Part shown: piece by piece, positions 25,146-34,177 of the stretch
Layout of the letters: every line of letters starts with the position of its first letter
How positions within the stretch are numbered: the first letter of the stretch is position 1
Source: Marinomonas mediterranea MMB-1
GTDB lineage: Bacteria > Pseudomonadota > Gammaproteobacteria > Pseudomonadales > Marinomonadaceae
Length of the DNA: 64,000 bases
Reading direction: 5' to 3'
Assembly (NCBI RefSeq): GCF_000192865.1
Contig: NC_015276.1
Coordinates: 4,148,501-4,212,500, forward strand
Translations under genes and position numbers: made by a program
The notes under the pieces: model-generated
The model's input: only the letters and a program-made list of their open reading frames with translations
What the model was told of the DNA's origin: nothing
The model's database searches: none

Positions 25146-26456
25146 GACGTTCGATATTTGGCTAAATATCTTACTTTGCTCCTGCTCTTTTGCCGCTGCG
25201 AATACGCGAACAAAAGATTCACCTAGATAGTCCTTTACGAAACTGCTGTCTTTGAATGATTCCGAAGCCAACTCCCAACGATTTGGCAGGGTTTCATGCT
25301 GATCGGCTAAGGCATAAGCGTCGCCTTCAATAGGGCTTGGTGGCGAAAGCTTTTGCTCAATGCCATATAACGCCGCTCCTAATACCGCAGCCAATACAAG
25401 ATAAGGGTTGGCATCCGCACCGGAAACACGGTGCTCAATACGACGCGCAACACATGGGCTTTCAGGAATACGAACCGATACCGTGCGGTTCTCATATCCC
25501 CAGCTCGCAAAGGTTGGCGCGTGGGTACCCAATTGGAAGCGACGATACGAATTCAAATGCGGGGCAAAAATCAACATGCTATCGGACATGCGATTCAACA
25601 ATCCAGCTACCGCGCGGCGAAGCAATTCAGTGCCTTTGTCAGTCCCGTCATCAAAAACGTTATTGCCGTCATTGTCGATCAAACTAAAGTGAACGTGGAA
25701 ACCATTGCCGCTTTTTTGCGGGTAAGGTTTCGCCATAAACGTCGCGCCGAAGCCATGTTTACGCGCAACGCCTTTAACCAAACGCTTAAACAGGTTTGCG
25801 TGATCCGCCGCTTGAACCGCATTGGATGTATGATTCATATTAATTTCGAACTGACCTGGCCCGAGTTCTGAAATGATCGTATCCGCAGGAATCCCTTGTT
25901 CGTCACACGCATTTCGCACGTCGGTAAAGAACCTCGTTAGTCCGTCCATTTCTTCGATAGAGTAGCAATCCGTTTGAGTCAGCGTACTGCGACTTCCTTC
26001 CGTCATGGTCGGCTCAGCAGGGCGTTTCTTCGACTCAGAGTCTCCATCCAACAAATAGAACTCAAGTTCAGTCGCGACAACTGGGGTATAACCAAGCGCT
26101 TTAAAACGTTCCACTATGTTATTCAAAATCTGACGTGGATCGCACATAAAAGGCGTACCGTCTGGGTTGTACATCATGGCGAGTATTTGATCTCTCGGCT
26201 CAGATGCCCAAGGAACAGTGATAGGATCTGCATGTACAGGAAGGCAGATACCATCGCTGTCACCTGTTTCAAATACCAAACCATTTTCAACAACATCGTC
26301 TCCCCAGTGATCAAAGCCAATCACAGATTGAGGTAATTTCACGCCTTGCGTCATGACGCCTTTCAGGCCAGATGCTGGAATGCGCTTACCACGTAAATTG
26401 CCGTTTAAGTCCGTGATAAACAGATCAAACTCATTCCCTTCTTGTGTAATAGACAT
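25125..26456 (-). CDS. puuA: Gamma-glutamylputrescine synthetase (glutamine synthetase family)
   Basis: 443 residues of the glutamine synthetase fold. It has the N-terminal beta-grasp part (FDLFITDLNGNLRGKRIPASGL), the metal-site stretch PVVATELEFYLLD, ISELGPGQFEINMNHTSNAVQAADH, MAKPYPQKSGNGFHVHFSL and the C-terminal RIPESPCVARRIEHRVSGADANPYL. The PuuA group joins glutamate to putrescine using ATP, the first step of the Puu pathway. Adjacent putrescine uptake genes support that substrate. I chose the ATG at 26456; ATGs at 26462 and 26489 are alternatives. It is divergent from a LuxR regulator. Confidence 0.88.
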   Translation of the reverse strand: MSITQEGNEFDLFITDLNGNLRGKRIPASGLKGVMTQGVKLPQSVIGFDHWGDDVVENGLVFETGDSDGICLPVHADPITVPWASEPRDQILAMMYNPDGTPFMCDPRQILNNIVERFKALGYTPVVATELEFYLLDGDSESKKRPAEPTMTEGSRSTLTQTDCYSIEEMDGLTRFFTDVRNACDEQGIPADTIISELGPGQFEINMNHTSNAVQAADHANLFKRLVKGVARKHGFGATFMAKPYPQKSGNGFHVHFSLIDNDGNNVFDDGTDKGTELLRRAVAGLLNRMSDSMLIFAPHLNSYRRFQLGTHAPTFASWGYENRTVSVRIPESPCVARRIEHRVSGADANPYLVLAAVLGAALYGIEQKLSPPSPIEGDAYALADQHETLPNRWELASESFKDSSFVKDYLGESFVRVFAAAKEQEQSKIFSQISNVEYEAYL

Positions 26457-26810
26457 AGTCATTCTCTGAAGTTTGTCGTTATAAAACATGTATTGAACGT
26501 CTAGCGTTTCAAAAAACCGTCATTTCTCATTGACGGGTTCGCTAAAGCTGACTTTCACTTGATATATATCACCTTACCCGTTACAAACAGGAAGAGTAAC
26601 TATCCCCGAGTGGGTATATGTACTTTACGCCTAATTCCATTACTATTTTTATTAGGCGCTTTTTAAGCAAGGCGCAACATTGGACGTTTTGCGAGGAACA
26701 CGACGAACCGTTATTGATATCAGGGACAGTTGACCTGCTTAATAGGGTCATCAGGTACGTAAATTGAATAACAATAACCTGCTAACGCACTCAGCGTAGG
26801 AACACTCGAA
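26457..26810. other. Divergent puuA-luxR intergenic region
   Basis: 354 bp holding the promoters of puuA and of the LuxR regulator. It contains an imperfect palindrome ATCCCC-GAGT-GGGTAT at 26602-26617 and a terminator-like hairpin at 26628-26664. No short gene is convincing. Confidence 0.5.
26628..26664 (+). terminator. Terminator-like hairpin upstream of the LuxR gene
   Basis: CGCCTAAT / ATTAGGCG stem with a 15-nt loop, followed by CTTTTT on the plus strand. There is no gene upstream on this strand to terminate, so it may end a short transcript or act as a leader attenuator for the LuxR gene, whose start is about 150 bp away. Confidence 0.5.
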
Positions 26811-27611
26811 ATGCACAAGACACAAGTGGACACATCAAGCCTAATCAAAGACCTTGCGGTATTGACCACCCATTTGCGTGTTCACAGCTTCCCCGTTGTT
26901 ATGGAAAGCTTTCTAAGCAATTTATGTTACTTCGACACCATTTTAATGGTCTCTTATAAAAAATCCCTTAGACCGGTTCTTATCCACCCTCTAGATCCCG
27001 CTGAGCACAGCCCTTCATTAAAACTGTATCTCAACAAAGCGTATATTATTGACCCTCTTTTTAACTCGATTCAAAACGGAATCAACTCTGGTATCTGTCG
27101 ATTAGTCGACATCGCACCGGATTCATTTGAAGAAACCGAGTATTTTCAAACCTGCTATAAAAAATTCGATTTAGTCGATGAAATTAATCTGATTGTTTCC
27201 GTCGACCAATCGACCACATTGGCGATTACACTCGGCCGAAAGAAAGTCGTCGGCTCCATACGCAGAACAGAATTAAATAATTTAAAAACCGCATTTCCAA
27301 TGATTGAAGCGCTCATCGGTCAGTTCTGGTTAGCTCAAGCACGAGACTATTTGGACCAAGCGCCGAAAAAAGGCGCCTTAAAACACGCGTTAAAAACCTT
27401 CGCTCGTGGCGTATTAACTGCTCGTGAGCAAGAAATATTAGGCCTCATCCTACGCGGTCATTCTTCTAAAGCGATTGCTGACTTGCTGAGCATCAGCGCC
27501 GGTACTGTGAAAGTACACCGAAAAAACATACATGCCAGACTCAACACGTCGACACAATCAGAAATCTTCACCTTATTTTTGAATCATCTAGACGACGTGG
27601 ATAACACTTAA
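26811..27611 (+). CDS. LuxR-family transcriptional regulator
   Basis: 266 residues. The C-terminal LuxR/GerE helix-turn-helix lies at about 200-260 (LTAREQEILGLILRGHSSKAIADLLSIS, then TVKVHRKNIHARL). The N-terminal 190 residues show no receiver aspartate pattern and no clear acyl-homoserine-lactone site, so they form an unrecognised sensory domain. It is divergent from puuA in the polyamine island and is therefore the likely regulator of puuA-potFGHI (inference). Confidence 0.85.
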   Translation: MHKTQVDTSSLIKDLAVLTTHLRVHSFPVVMESFLSNLCYFDTILMVSYKKSLRPVLIHPLDPAEHSPSLKLYLNKAYIIDPLFNSIQNGINSGICRLVDIAPDSFEETEYFQTCYKKFDLVDEINLIVSVDQSTTLAITLGRKKVVGSIRRTELNNLKTAFPMIEALIGQFWLAQARDYLDQAPKKGALKHALKTFARGVLTAREQEILGLILRGHSSKAIADLLSISAGTVKVHRKNIHARLNTSTQSEIFTLFLNHLDDVDNT

Positions 27612-27823
27612 CCCATTTCGAGCAACTCATAACCGCAACATGTTTGTCATTGTCCGTTTGTAAACTGATGCCGCAAGTCATGAATTCGTTTTCTGTTTCC
27701 CTCTAAAGAAAACACGAATCACAATCGAGCGGTTAAGGTGGTTGCGGTCTCGAAAACCAAACAGTCGCCTCTCATCTACGCCCTGTTCATGCCTTCATTC
27801 CTAATTAAAACAACGGAGTTATT

Positions 27824-29071
27824 ATGAACAACGTATTACCTAGTATTACCGTTTTATCCGCTATGCTCTCTTCGTTCGCTTTTGCTATGGAGCCAGTAGA
27901 CAGTGAAACATCGCTGAATATGGCCATCAAACAAGCAAACCGTGATTCAAGCGTCGCGAGCATTGTTTTAAAAAAGGACGCGGTTATTTCGCTCACTTCA
28001 CCAATTATCTATACCGGAAAGCAAGCGCTTTCTATTGAAGGAAACGGTGCGGTACTAAACGGCGAAAAGTCAGGGACGTACGACGAGTTTTACGACAAAG
28101 AAGAAAAAGTAACAACCGTTCGAACAAATGATGGCACGCTCGTTTTCAAAACCGCTGCAGACATCACTATCAGTGACCTATCAGTGGTCGATAGCCATAC
28201 TCGAGGCATTGTCGTCACCGTACCAGAAAACGCCAAAGGCAAAGACCTTCACATGACGCTCAACAACGTCAATGTAAAAGGATCGTCTCTGTATGGCTTG
28301 CACCTTGATGACAACCTAAGCGAATTAGACGACGGCGATTTGGGGTCTGCGATTGGCATCAAGCTCGACATCCGCAATTCTAACTTTATCAATAACGGTA
28401 CTGGCGCAATTGACTTTGACGGCATTCGCGTTGACGAGCGTGCACAAGGCAGCATTACCGCGACCATCGTCAACACCAACATTATTGGTAACGGCGGCGA
28501 CGGAATTGAATTAGACGAAGCTGGCGCGGGCGATGTCAACGCGACAATGAACAATGTGGCTATTAATAACAACGGCGCATACAACGAAAAAGACCTAGAC
28601 GACGGATTCGATATCGATGAAGGCGACGACGGTGATTTAATTGTGACGCTGAATAACTTACAGATTAACCACAATCGTGACGAAGGTTTGGATTTTGATG
28701 AAGCTGGCAACGGCAATATTCAAGCAACCATCAACAACGTCTTCGCTTCCTACATTGATGACGAAGCCATCAAATTAGACGAAGAAGACGCAGGCGATAT
28801 TAATGCAACGCTATCAAACGTCAGTATCGATCACAGCCAAGATGACGGCATTCAATTTACCGAGCTTGGCAAAGGTCAAATCGATGCAGCACTAAACAAT
28901 GTTAGTGTGACAAATAGCAAAAAGTACGGGGCAAAAATCGAACAGTGGTTGGTTGAAGAGGAAGCAACATCTGAAGAAGCACAAGGTACGGTAAGCCTAA
29001 GCAACGTCATGTTAAAAGGCAATGGTAAAGGGGATAACACCAGCAGCCACGGCGTTACAATCAACAAGTAA
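27824..29071 (+). CDS. Secreted acidic right-handed beta-helix repeat protein
   Basis: 415 residues with a signal peptide (MNNVLPSITVLSAMLSSFAFA). From about residue 85 the chain consists of parallel-beta-helix rungs. From about 195 it becomes a striking degenerate repeat of about 25-35 residues: N-x-DGIELDEAGAGDVNATMNNV, EGLDFDEAGNGNIQATINNV, EAIKLDEEDAGDINATLSNV, DGIQFTELGKGQIDAALNNV. The protein is very acidic, which suggests calcium binding or a surface role. No catalytic residues of a known lyase are evident. It has its own ribosome site (CGGAG) and a terminator downstream. Its position among polyamine genes may be chance, though an acidic surface protein could bind cationic polyamines (speculation). 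Confidence 0.7.
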   Translation: MNNVLPSITVLSAMLSSFAFAMEPVDSETSLNMAIKQANRDSSVASIVLKKDAVISLTSPIIYTGKQALSIEGNGAVLNGEKSGTYDEFYDKEEKVTTVRTNDGTLVFKTAADITISDLSVVDSHTRGIVVTVPENAKGKDLHMTLNNVNVKGSSLYGLHLDDNLSELDDGDLGSAIGIKLDIRNSNFINNGTGAIDFDGIRVDERAQGSITATIVNTNIIGNGGDGIELDEAGAGDVNATMNNVAINNNGAYNEKDLDDGFDIDEGDDGDLIVTLNNLQINHNRDEGLDFDEAGNGNIQATINNVFASYIDDEAIKLDEEDAGDINATLSNVSIDHSQDDGIQFTELGKGQIDAALNNVSVTNSKKYGAKIEQWLVEEEATSEEAQGTVSLSNVMLKGNGKGDNTSSHGVTINK

Positions 29072-29103
29072 CCTTGTTAGTAAATACAAGCAGGGATGAC
29101 ATA

Positions 29104-29140
29104 GTAGCCCCTTAGAAAGAGTAGGGGGCTACTTCTATCA
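29104..29140 (+). terminator. Terminator after the beta-helix gene
   Basis: 10-bp stem GTAGCCCCTT / AGGGGGCTAC (one G-U pair) with a 9-nt loop, followed by TTCTATC. The U-tract is poor but the stem is strong. It lies between convergent genes. Confidence 0.6.
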
Positions 29141-29229
29141 ACTTTCTTTCAACTTCCTACCAAGAGACGTTCAAAACACGTCGGCGAGAAGTCCCTTTCT
29201 CCCCTTCGCGCTTCACGAGGAACCTCGGT

Positions 29230-30513
29230 TTAAATACCCAATTTGTCACGCATAATATAGTAAGACGCGCCAATGGCTGTGTAAGGCACTCTCAACATAC
29301 GCCCACCCGGGAACGGATACTGAGGCATACTAGCAAAGACATCGTAACGTTCTCGATCACCTTCGATTGCATCCGCCAAAATCACGCCCATTAGGTGGGA
29401 GTTCGTGACACCGTGACCGGAATAACCTTGAGCGTAAAACAGGTTATCGCCAATACAACCAACTTGCGGCATCCTCAACAGCGTCAGCAAAAAGTTACCC
29501 GTCCACTCAAAATCGATCTTCACCCCTTTCAGGTATGGGAAGGTCTTCAGCATTTTAGGGACGATCAGCTGTTCAATTTTTCCCGGTTCACGTGCACCAT
29601 ACGAGGTGCCGCCGCCGTATATAAGACGCCCATCACCGGATAAGCGGAAGTAGTCCAACAGATAATTACAATCCTCGACACAGTACCCCGTTGGAAGCAG
29701 TTGCTTTTGAAGCTCTTCGGACAAAACTTCAGTCGCAACCATTTGGGTACCACAAGGCATGGCTTTCTTCTCGACTTCTGGAATCAAACCTAATAAGTAA
29801 GCGTTACCTGCAACCACAACAGTATCCGCAACCACAACACCATGCTCCGTCACCACTTTCGCAGGTTTGCCTTGTTCGATACGAATGGCCTTTGAATCTT
29901 CAAAGATAATGCCGCCAAGGGATTCCAGTGCTTGCGCCTGACCAAGAACCAAATTCAAAGGCTGAATATGCCCCCCTTTACGGTCTAGCAAGCCACCAGC
30001 ATAGCGATCTGATCCAATGTGATCTTGAATGGAAGAGGCAGACAGCAGCTCCAATTCATTGTGACCATGCGCTTCCCAAAGCGCTTTCTTTGATTTTAGA
30101 TCCTCAAATTGCTTTTTATTGCAGGCTGCAAAAACGTTGCCGTGCTTTAGATCACAATCGATGTTGTACTTTTCAATTCGTTCTCGAATCAACTCTGAGC
30201 CAGCAAATGCCATTTTGCCCATTTTTTGGCCGATATCTTCGCCATAGGTACGAGTGATGTAATCGATGTCACGGTTAAAACTGTTTACAATTTGTCCTCC
30301 GTTACGACCTGATGCGCCGAACCCAATACGAGTTCCTTCTAGCACAACAACCCGCTTACCACGCTCAGCCAGACTGAGTGCGGTTGAAATTCCTGTAAAT
30401 CCAGCACCTACAACACAAACGTCGCATCGATGCTCACCTTCTAGTTTAGGTCTAACCTTTTTGTCGTTAGCGGACGCCGCGTAATACGAATCAATATGTG
30501 AAGGTACTGACAT
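29230..30513 (-). CDS. puuB: FAD-dependent gamma-glutamylputrescine oxidase, PuuB-like
   Basis: 427 residues of the DAO/FAD oxidoreductase family. It has the dinucleotide motif VVGAGFTGISTALSLAERG, then GASGRNGGQIVNSFNRD, a central GGHIQPLNLVLGQA and the C-terminal YAQGYSGHGVTNSHLMG. All are typical of PuuB/OrdL proteins. It would oxidise gamma-glutamylputrescine to the aminobutyraldehyde, releasing ammonia and hydrogen peroxide. It lies 75 bp after puuC, the next enzyme of the pathway. A paralogue is at 47267-48565. Confidence 0.87.
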   Translation of the reverse strand: MSVPSHIDSYYAASANDKKVRPKLEGEHRCDVCVVGAGFTGISTALSLAERGKRVVVLEGTRIGFGASGRNGGQIVNSFNRDIDYITRTYGEDIGQKMGKMAFAGSELIRERIEKYNIDCDLKHGNVFAACNKKQFEDLKSKKALWEAHGHNELELLSASSIQDHIGSDRYAGGLLDRKGGHIQPLNLVLGQAQALESLGGIIFEDSKAIRIEQGKPAKVVTEHGVVVADTVVVAGNAYLLGLIPEVEKKAMPCGTQMVATEVLSEELQKQLLPTGYCVEDCNYLLDYFRLSGDGRLIYGGGTSYGAREPGKIEQLIVPKMLKTFPYLKGVKIDFEWTGNFLLTLLRMPQVGCIGDNLFYAQGYSGHGVTNSHLMGVILADAIEGDRERYDVFASMPQYPFPGGRMLRVPYTAIGASYYIMRDKLGI

Positions 30514-30588
30514 GAATAAACTCCTAATAAAGCTGCCTAAATGACGCTCGAACCGCAGCTCGAGCGATGGCTTGGCAAAACAAAAAAC

Positions 30589-32088
30589 TTATAAGCGAAT
30601 GCAGGTGTATTTCACTTCGGTGTATTTTTCTAGCGCATGCCAAGACTTGTCTCGACCATTACCAGACGCTTTTACACCACCAAAAGGCACCGTTGTATCG
30701 CCGTCACCCCAAGTATTCACCCACACCATGCCCGACTCCAATAAGCGACTGACGCGGTGCGCTCGTGATAGATCGGCTGTCCAGATCGCTGCACCCAAAC
30801 CATACTGAGAGTCGTTCGCCAGTGCGATCGCCTCTTCTTCTGTTTCGAACGTTTGAACCGCCAACACAGGGCCAAATATTTCTTCTTGAACAAAAGTCAT
30901 ACCATTGTTCGCCTGATCGAAAATCGTTGGCTTCGCAAAGAAACCATTGCCTTCCTGATAGTCTGGCTCACCGCCCAATAATAGGTTTGCGCCTTCTTCT
31001 TTCGCACTTTGGATATAGCGCGTTACGGTTTCAAGCTGCGCTTTATCCACCATTGGTCCCATTTTCGTGTCAGGGTTCAATGGGTCGCCAGGCTGATACG
31101 TTTTCGCCGCGCGTAACAAGGCCGTCATAAACTCATCTTTGATACTGTCATGAACGTACAAGCGCGAGCAGGCAATGCACACTTCACCTTGATTGGTAAA
31201 GATCGCAGACGCGGCACCTTCTGCCGCTGCCTCGATATCTTTGCAGTCAGAGAAGACGATACAAGGTGATTTGCCGCCAGCTTCCAGCCATACACGTTTC
31301 ATATTGGATTGCCCTGCATATTGCATTAACAAGCCAGCAACACGGCTAGAGCCTGTAAACGCAAGCGTCGTCACATCCATATGCAATGCGAGGGCTTTAC
31401 CTGCGGTGTGTCCAAAGCCTGGGAGAACATTAAACACACCGTCAGGCAAGCCAGCCTGTGTCGCCAGTTGCGCAATGCGAAGCGCACTCAAAGGCGATTT
31501 TTCAGAAGGTTTCAGTACAACGCAATTACCCGCCGCGAGCGCTGAGGAAATTTTCCACATCACCATCATCAAAGGGTAATTCCAAGGCGTAATCGTCGCG
31601 ACCACACCCAAAGGCTCACGTGTAATCAACGCAAGGTTTTTTGGATCGGTAGGCGCAATTTCACCATACAATTTATCAATACATTCTGCCGACCAACGCA
31701 AAGCGTCAATGGAGTCAGGCACATCAATATTGACCATTTCATTAATCGACTTTCCCATATCCAGCGTATCGATTAAGGCTAATTCGTCTTCATGCGCTTC
31801 TAATAAGTCCGCCCATTTTTGAAGGATTCGTTTTCGCTTGCCTGGCGCCATTGTCGACCAAACACCACTTTTAAACGCATTCTTAGCGGCTTCTACCGCG
31901 ACGTTTACATCGTCTTCATCACAGCTTGCGACTTTGGCTAACAACGACTCATCGGTTGGATTAATACAATCAAATGTTTCGCCATTCACGGCAGGGACAT
32001 ACGCACCATTAATATAGGCCATATGAGGCAATCGATCTTGGCTGACTAGTTCGTCACGAAGAGACAGCCATTCTTGATAAGTTTTCAT
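30589..32088 (-). CDS. puuC: Gamma-glutamyl-gamma-aminobutyraldehyde dehydrogenase, PuuC-like
   Basis: 499 residues of the aldehyde dehydrogenase superfamily. Catalytic Cys is in NQGEVCIACSR, general-base Glu in VWLEAGGKSP and the NAD loop is in TITPWNYPLMMVMWK. It shows good family character throughout (GFGHTAGKALALHMDVTTLAFTGSS). Length equals that of E. coli PuuC. It would oxidise gamma-glutamyl-aminobutyraldehyde to gamma-glutamyl-GABA. The ribosome site AGGAA is well placed. It is followed by puuB and preceded by a LysR gene on the same strand. Confidence 0.88.
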   Translation of the reverse strand: MKTYQEWLSLRDELVSQDRLPHMAYINGAYVPAVNGETFDCINPTDESLLAKVASCDEDDVNVAVEAAKNAFKSGVWSTMAPGKRKRILQKWADLLEAHEDELALIDTLDMGKSINEMVNIDVPDSIDALRWSAECIDKLYGEIAPTDPKNLALITREPLGVVATITPWNYPLMMVMWKISSALAAGNCVVLKPSEKSPLSALRIAQLATQAGLPDGVFNVLPGFGHTAGKALALHMDVTTLAFTGSSRVAGLLMQYAGQSNMKRVWLEAGGKSPCIVFSDCKDIEAAAEGAASAIFTNQGEVCIACSRLYVHDSIKDEFMTALLRAAKTYQPGDPLNPDTKMGPMVDKAQLETVTRYIQSAKEEGANLLLGGEPDYQEGNGFFAKPTIFDQANNGMTFVQEEIFGPVLAVQTFETEEEAIALANDSQYGLGAAIWTADLSRAHRVSRLLESGMVWVNTWGDGDTTVPFGGVKASGNGRDKSWHALEKYTEVKYTCIRL

Positions 32089-32235
32089 AAATTCGTTCCT
32101 GTATCGTGCGCTAAATGTGGTGTATTGGGTATATTAAAGTATGGATACCCGCCTTTTGGACACGTTTACTTTTTCAATACATCTAAAGCTACCGACATGC
32201 TTTAAGTAAAACTATATCCCTTAGGAGGTATCACG

Positions 32236-33120
32236 CTATTTTAATGTGAGTATTTGACGAATTAACCATTGTACGCTGTCTTGATTATCAAACCTGTGAT
32301 GCGTCGTTAAGCTTAATTTTAATGGAGGTACACCGTCGGGAAGCGCAACCTGACGCAGTGGCAACATGGTTAAGAGAGACGTCGCAATCCGAGATGGCAC
32401 ACACATGAGATAACTCGACTTTGCAGTGACCATGCCACCTATCGCGTAACTTTGAACAATCATAGCAATCTGTCGCGCCTGATGGTGCTGTAAGAGCCAG
32501 TCGTCGATAGGGTCCGTCGACGCATTAGGCAAATGAATATGTGGCGTTTCGAGAAACTGTTTTAACGTCAGTGTTTCAGGCAAGTGAGAAGCCTCGGCAA
32601 CGATGCCGACAAGTGGATCATCCAGCCAATCGTACCTTTGGTAATACTTAGGCACAGTGGAAGGTTGATCAACACTGATGATCATATCAATATCGCCGGA
32701 TTCTAAGCGCTCACGCTGGCGCTTCTCTGGCAAGATTTCAATGGCGATTCGAACGTTCGGCGCTTCTTTTTCCAATACTGGTACAAGCTGAGGCAATGCA
32801 AAAAACTCAAAGTAGTCCACGGCGGCGACATTAAAGGTTTTTGCGTCCAATACTGGGTTGAAAGGCTTCGCTCTAGAAAGCGCCATCTCGATACTATTAA
32901 GCCCTTTTTGCAAATCAGGCAATAAACTTAACGTAAGTGGCGATGGCTCCATTCCCATGCGAGTTTTAACAAACAACGGGTCATCTAAACGCTGACGCAA
33001 CTTTGCCAGAATGTGACTGGCAGCAGACTGACTCATAAACAGCTTGTCCGCAGCACGAGTTAAATTGCCCTCTTCGGCCAATACGGTCAGTAATCTAAGT
33101 TGCTGAATGTCTATGTCCAT
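32236..33120 (-). CDS. LysR-family regulator divergent from aguB
   Basis: 294 residues. The N-terminal winged helix-turn-helix is IQQLRLLTVLAEEGNLTRAADKLFMSQSAASHILAKLRQRL. The co-inducer domain begins near FNVAAVDYFEFFALPQLVPVLE. It is divergent from aguB, with a LysR-type dyad between them, and upstream of puuC-puuB on its own strand. It probably controls agmatine or putrescine breakdown; the inducer is unknown. Confidence 0.88.
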   Translation of the reverse strand: MDIDIQQLRLLTVLAEEGNLTRAADKLFMSQSAASHILAKLRQRLDDPLFVKTRMGMEPSPLTLSLLPDLQKGLNSIEMALSRAKPFNPVLDAKTFNVAAVDYFEFFALPQLVPVLEKEAPNVRIAIEILPEKRQRERLESGDIDMIISVDQPSTVPKYYQRYDWLDDPLVGIVAEASHLPETLTLKQFLETPHIHLPNASTDPIDDWLLQHHQARQIAMIVQSYAIGGMVTAKSSYLMCVPSRIATSLLTMLPLRQVALPDGVPPLKLSLTTHHRFDNQDSVQWLIRQILTLK

Positions 33121-33182
33121 GGCTTAATCCCGTGTACAAATTCTAGGGGAACGTATTGACACTTTCCCGATGTTATTAGTTT

Positions 33183-33197
33183 TTCTCATACTGAGAA
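33183..33197. promoter_or_regulatory. LysR-type box between the lysR gene and aguB
   Basis: TTCTC-ATACT-GAGAA is a perfect 15-bp dyad containing the T-N11-A form typical of LysR binding sites. It lies 85 bp before the aguB start and 63 bp before the LysR start. Confidence 0.5.
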
Positions 33198-33281
33198 TCA
33201 AATTTAGCACTTCCAGAATAATCCAAATACCACTAAAAAGAATAGACACAAGATTAATAACTCGAAAAAGAGGCGTCGAAA

Positions 33282-34160
33282 ATGAGCAAAATGACGGTTG
33301 CAGCCACTCAAATGCACTGCACTTGGAACAAAGCAGAAAACCTAGACCGCGCAGAATCTTTGGTAAGAAAAGCCGCGGCGGAAGGTGCTCAAGTCATTCT
33401 TCTGCAAGAGCTATTTGAGCTTCCTTACTTTTGCATCGAAATCCATGAGCCTTATACGCAGCTTGCGACGACTCTCGAAGAAAACGAAATGTTTCCCCGT
33501 TTACAAGTGCTAGCGAAAGAGCTGAACGTCGTACTTCCTTTCAGCTGGTTTGAACAAGCAGGGCAAGTCAGATTCAACTCCGTAGCCATGATCGATGCTG
33601 ACGGTAGCCTTTTAGGTGTTTACCGCAAAACCCACATTCCAGACAGCGATGGTTACTTAGAAAAATACTACTTTAGCCCTGGTGATACTGGCTTTAAAGT
33701 ATGGGATACACAATACGGAAAAGTGGGCGTTGGCATCTGTTGGGACCAATGGTTCCCAGAAACAGCACGCTCTATGGCTTTGATGGGCGCAGACGTTCTC
33801 TTATTTCCTACAGCAATTGGCAGCGAGCCGAGCCAACCAAACGTGGACAGCATGCCGCATTGGACCAACGTGATGCGAGGCCACGCTGCAGCCAACATGG
33901 TCCCCGTCATCGCATCGAACCGAATTGGCACAGAAGAAGCACAACACCGTGACCTTAATATGACCTTCTTTGGTTCTTCCTTTATTTGTGACGAAACCGG
34001 TAACTTGATCGAGCAGGCCGACAGAACCTCTGAATCGGTTCTTGTACATACCTTTGATCTGGATGAGATTCGCTTCCAACGTCAGGCATGGGGACTTTTC
34101 CGTGACCGTCGCCCAGAGCATTACGATGTAATTAAAACGCTAGACGGCAACGTAAAATAA
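33282..34160 (+). CDS. aguB: N-carbamoylputrescine amidase
   Basis: 292 residues of the nitrilase superfamily, with the usual AguB length. The Glu-Lys-Cys triad is visible: Glu in LLQELFELPYFC, Lys in YRKTHIP and Cys in VGICWDQWFPE. Family-specific stretches include GVYRKTHIPDSDGYLEKYYFSPGDTGF and RRPEHYDVIKTLDG. It converts N-carbamoylputrescine to putrescine, ammonia and carbon dioxide. It lies 17 bp before aguA, which makes its substrate. The ribosome site GAGG is 8 bases upstream. Confidence 0.94.
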   Translation: MSKMTVAATQMHCTWNKAENLDRAESLVRKAAAEGAQVILLQELFELPYFCIEIHEPYTQLATTLEENEMFPRLQVLAKELNVVLPFSWFEQAGQVRFNSVAMIDADGSLLGVYRKTHIPDSDGYLEKYYFSPGDTGFKVWDTQYGKVGVGICWDQWFPETARSMALMGADVLLFPTAIGSEPSQPNVDSMPHWTNVMRGHAAANMVPVIASNRIGTEEAQHRDLNMTFFGSSFICDETGNLIEQADRTSESVLVHTFDLDEIRFQRQAWGLFRDRRPEHYDVIKTLDGNVK

Positions 34161-34177
34161 GGGAAGCAGGTATCACC

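Noticed and set aside
25337..26336. Several open frames opposite puuA
   Set aside because: They lie antisense to a well-conserved glutamine synthetase gene and show no family features.
28249..28716. Long open frame on the minus strand across the beta-helix gene
   Set aside because: It is the shadow of a repetitive acidic gene, with a low-complexity Ser/Pro-rich product.
26602..32150. Shared GGGTAT/ATACCC half sites before puuA (26602-26617) and puuC (32127-32150)
   Set aside because: The two dyads have different spacing (4 against 12 bp) and one has a mismatch, so a common regulator site is not convincing.
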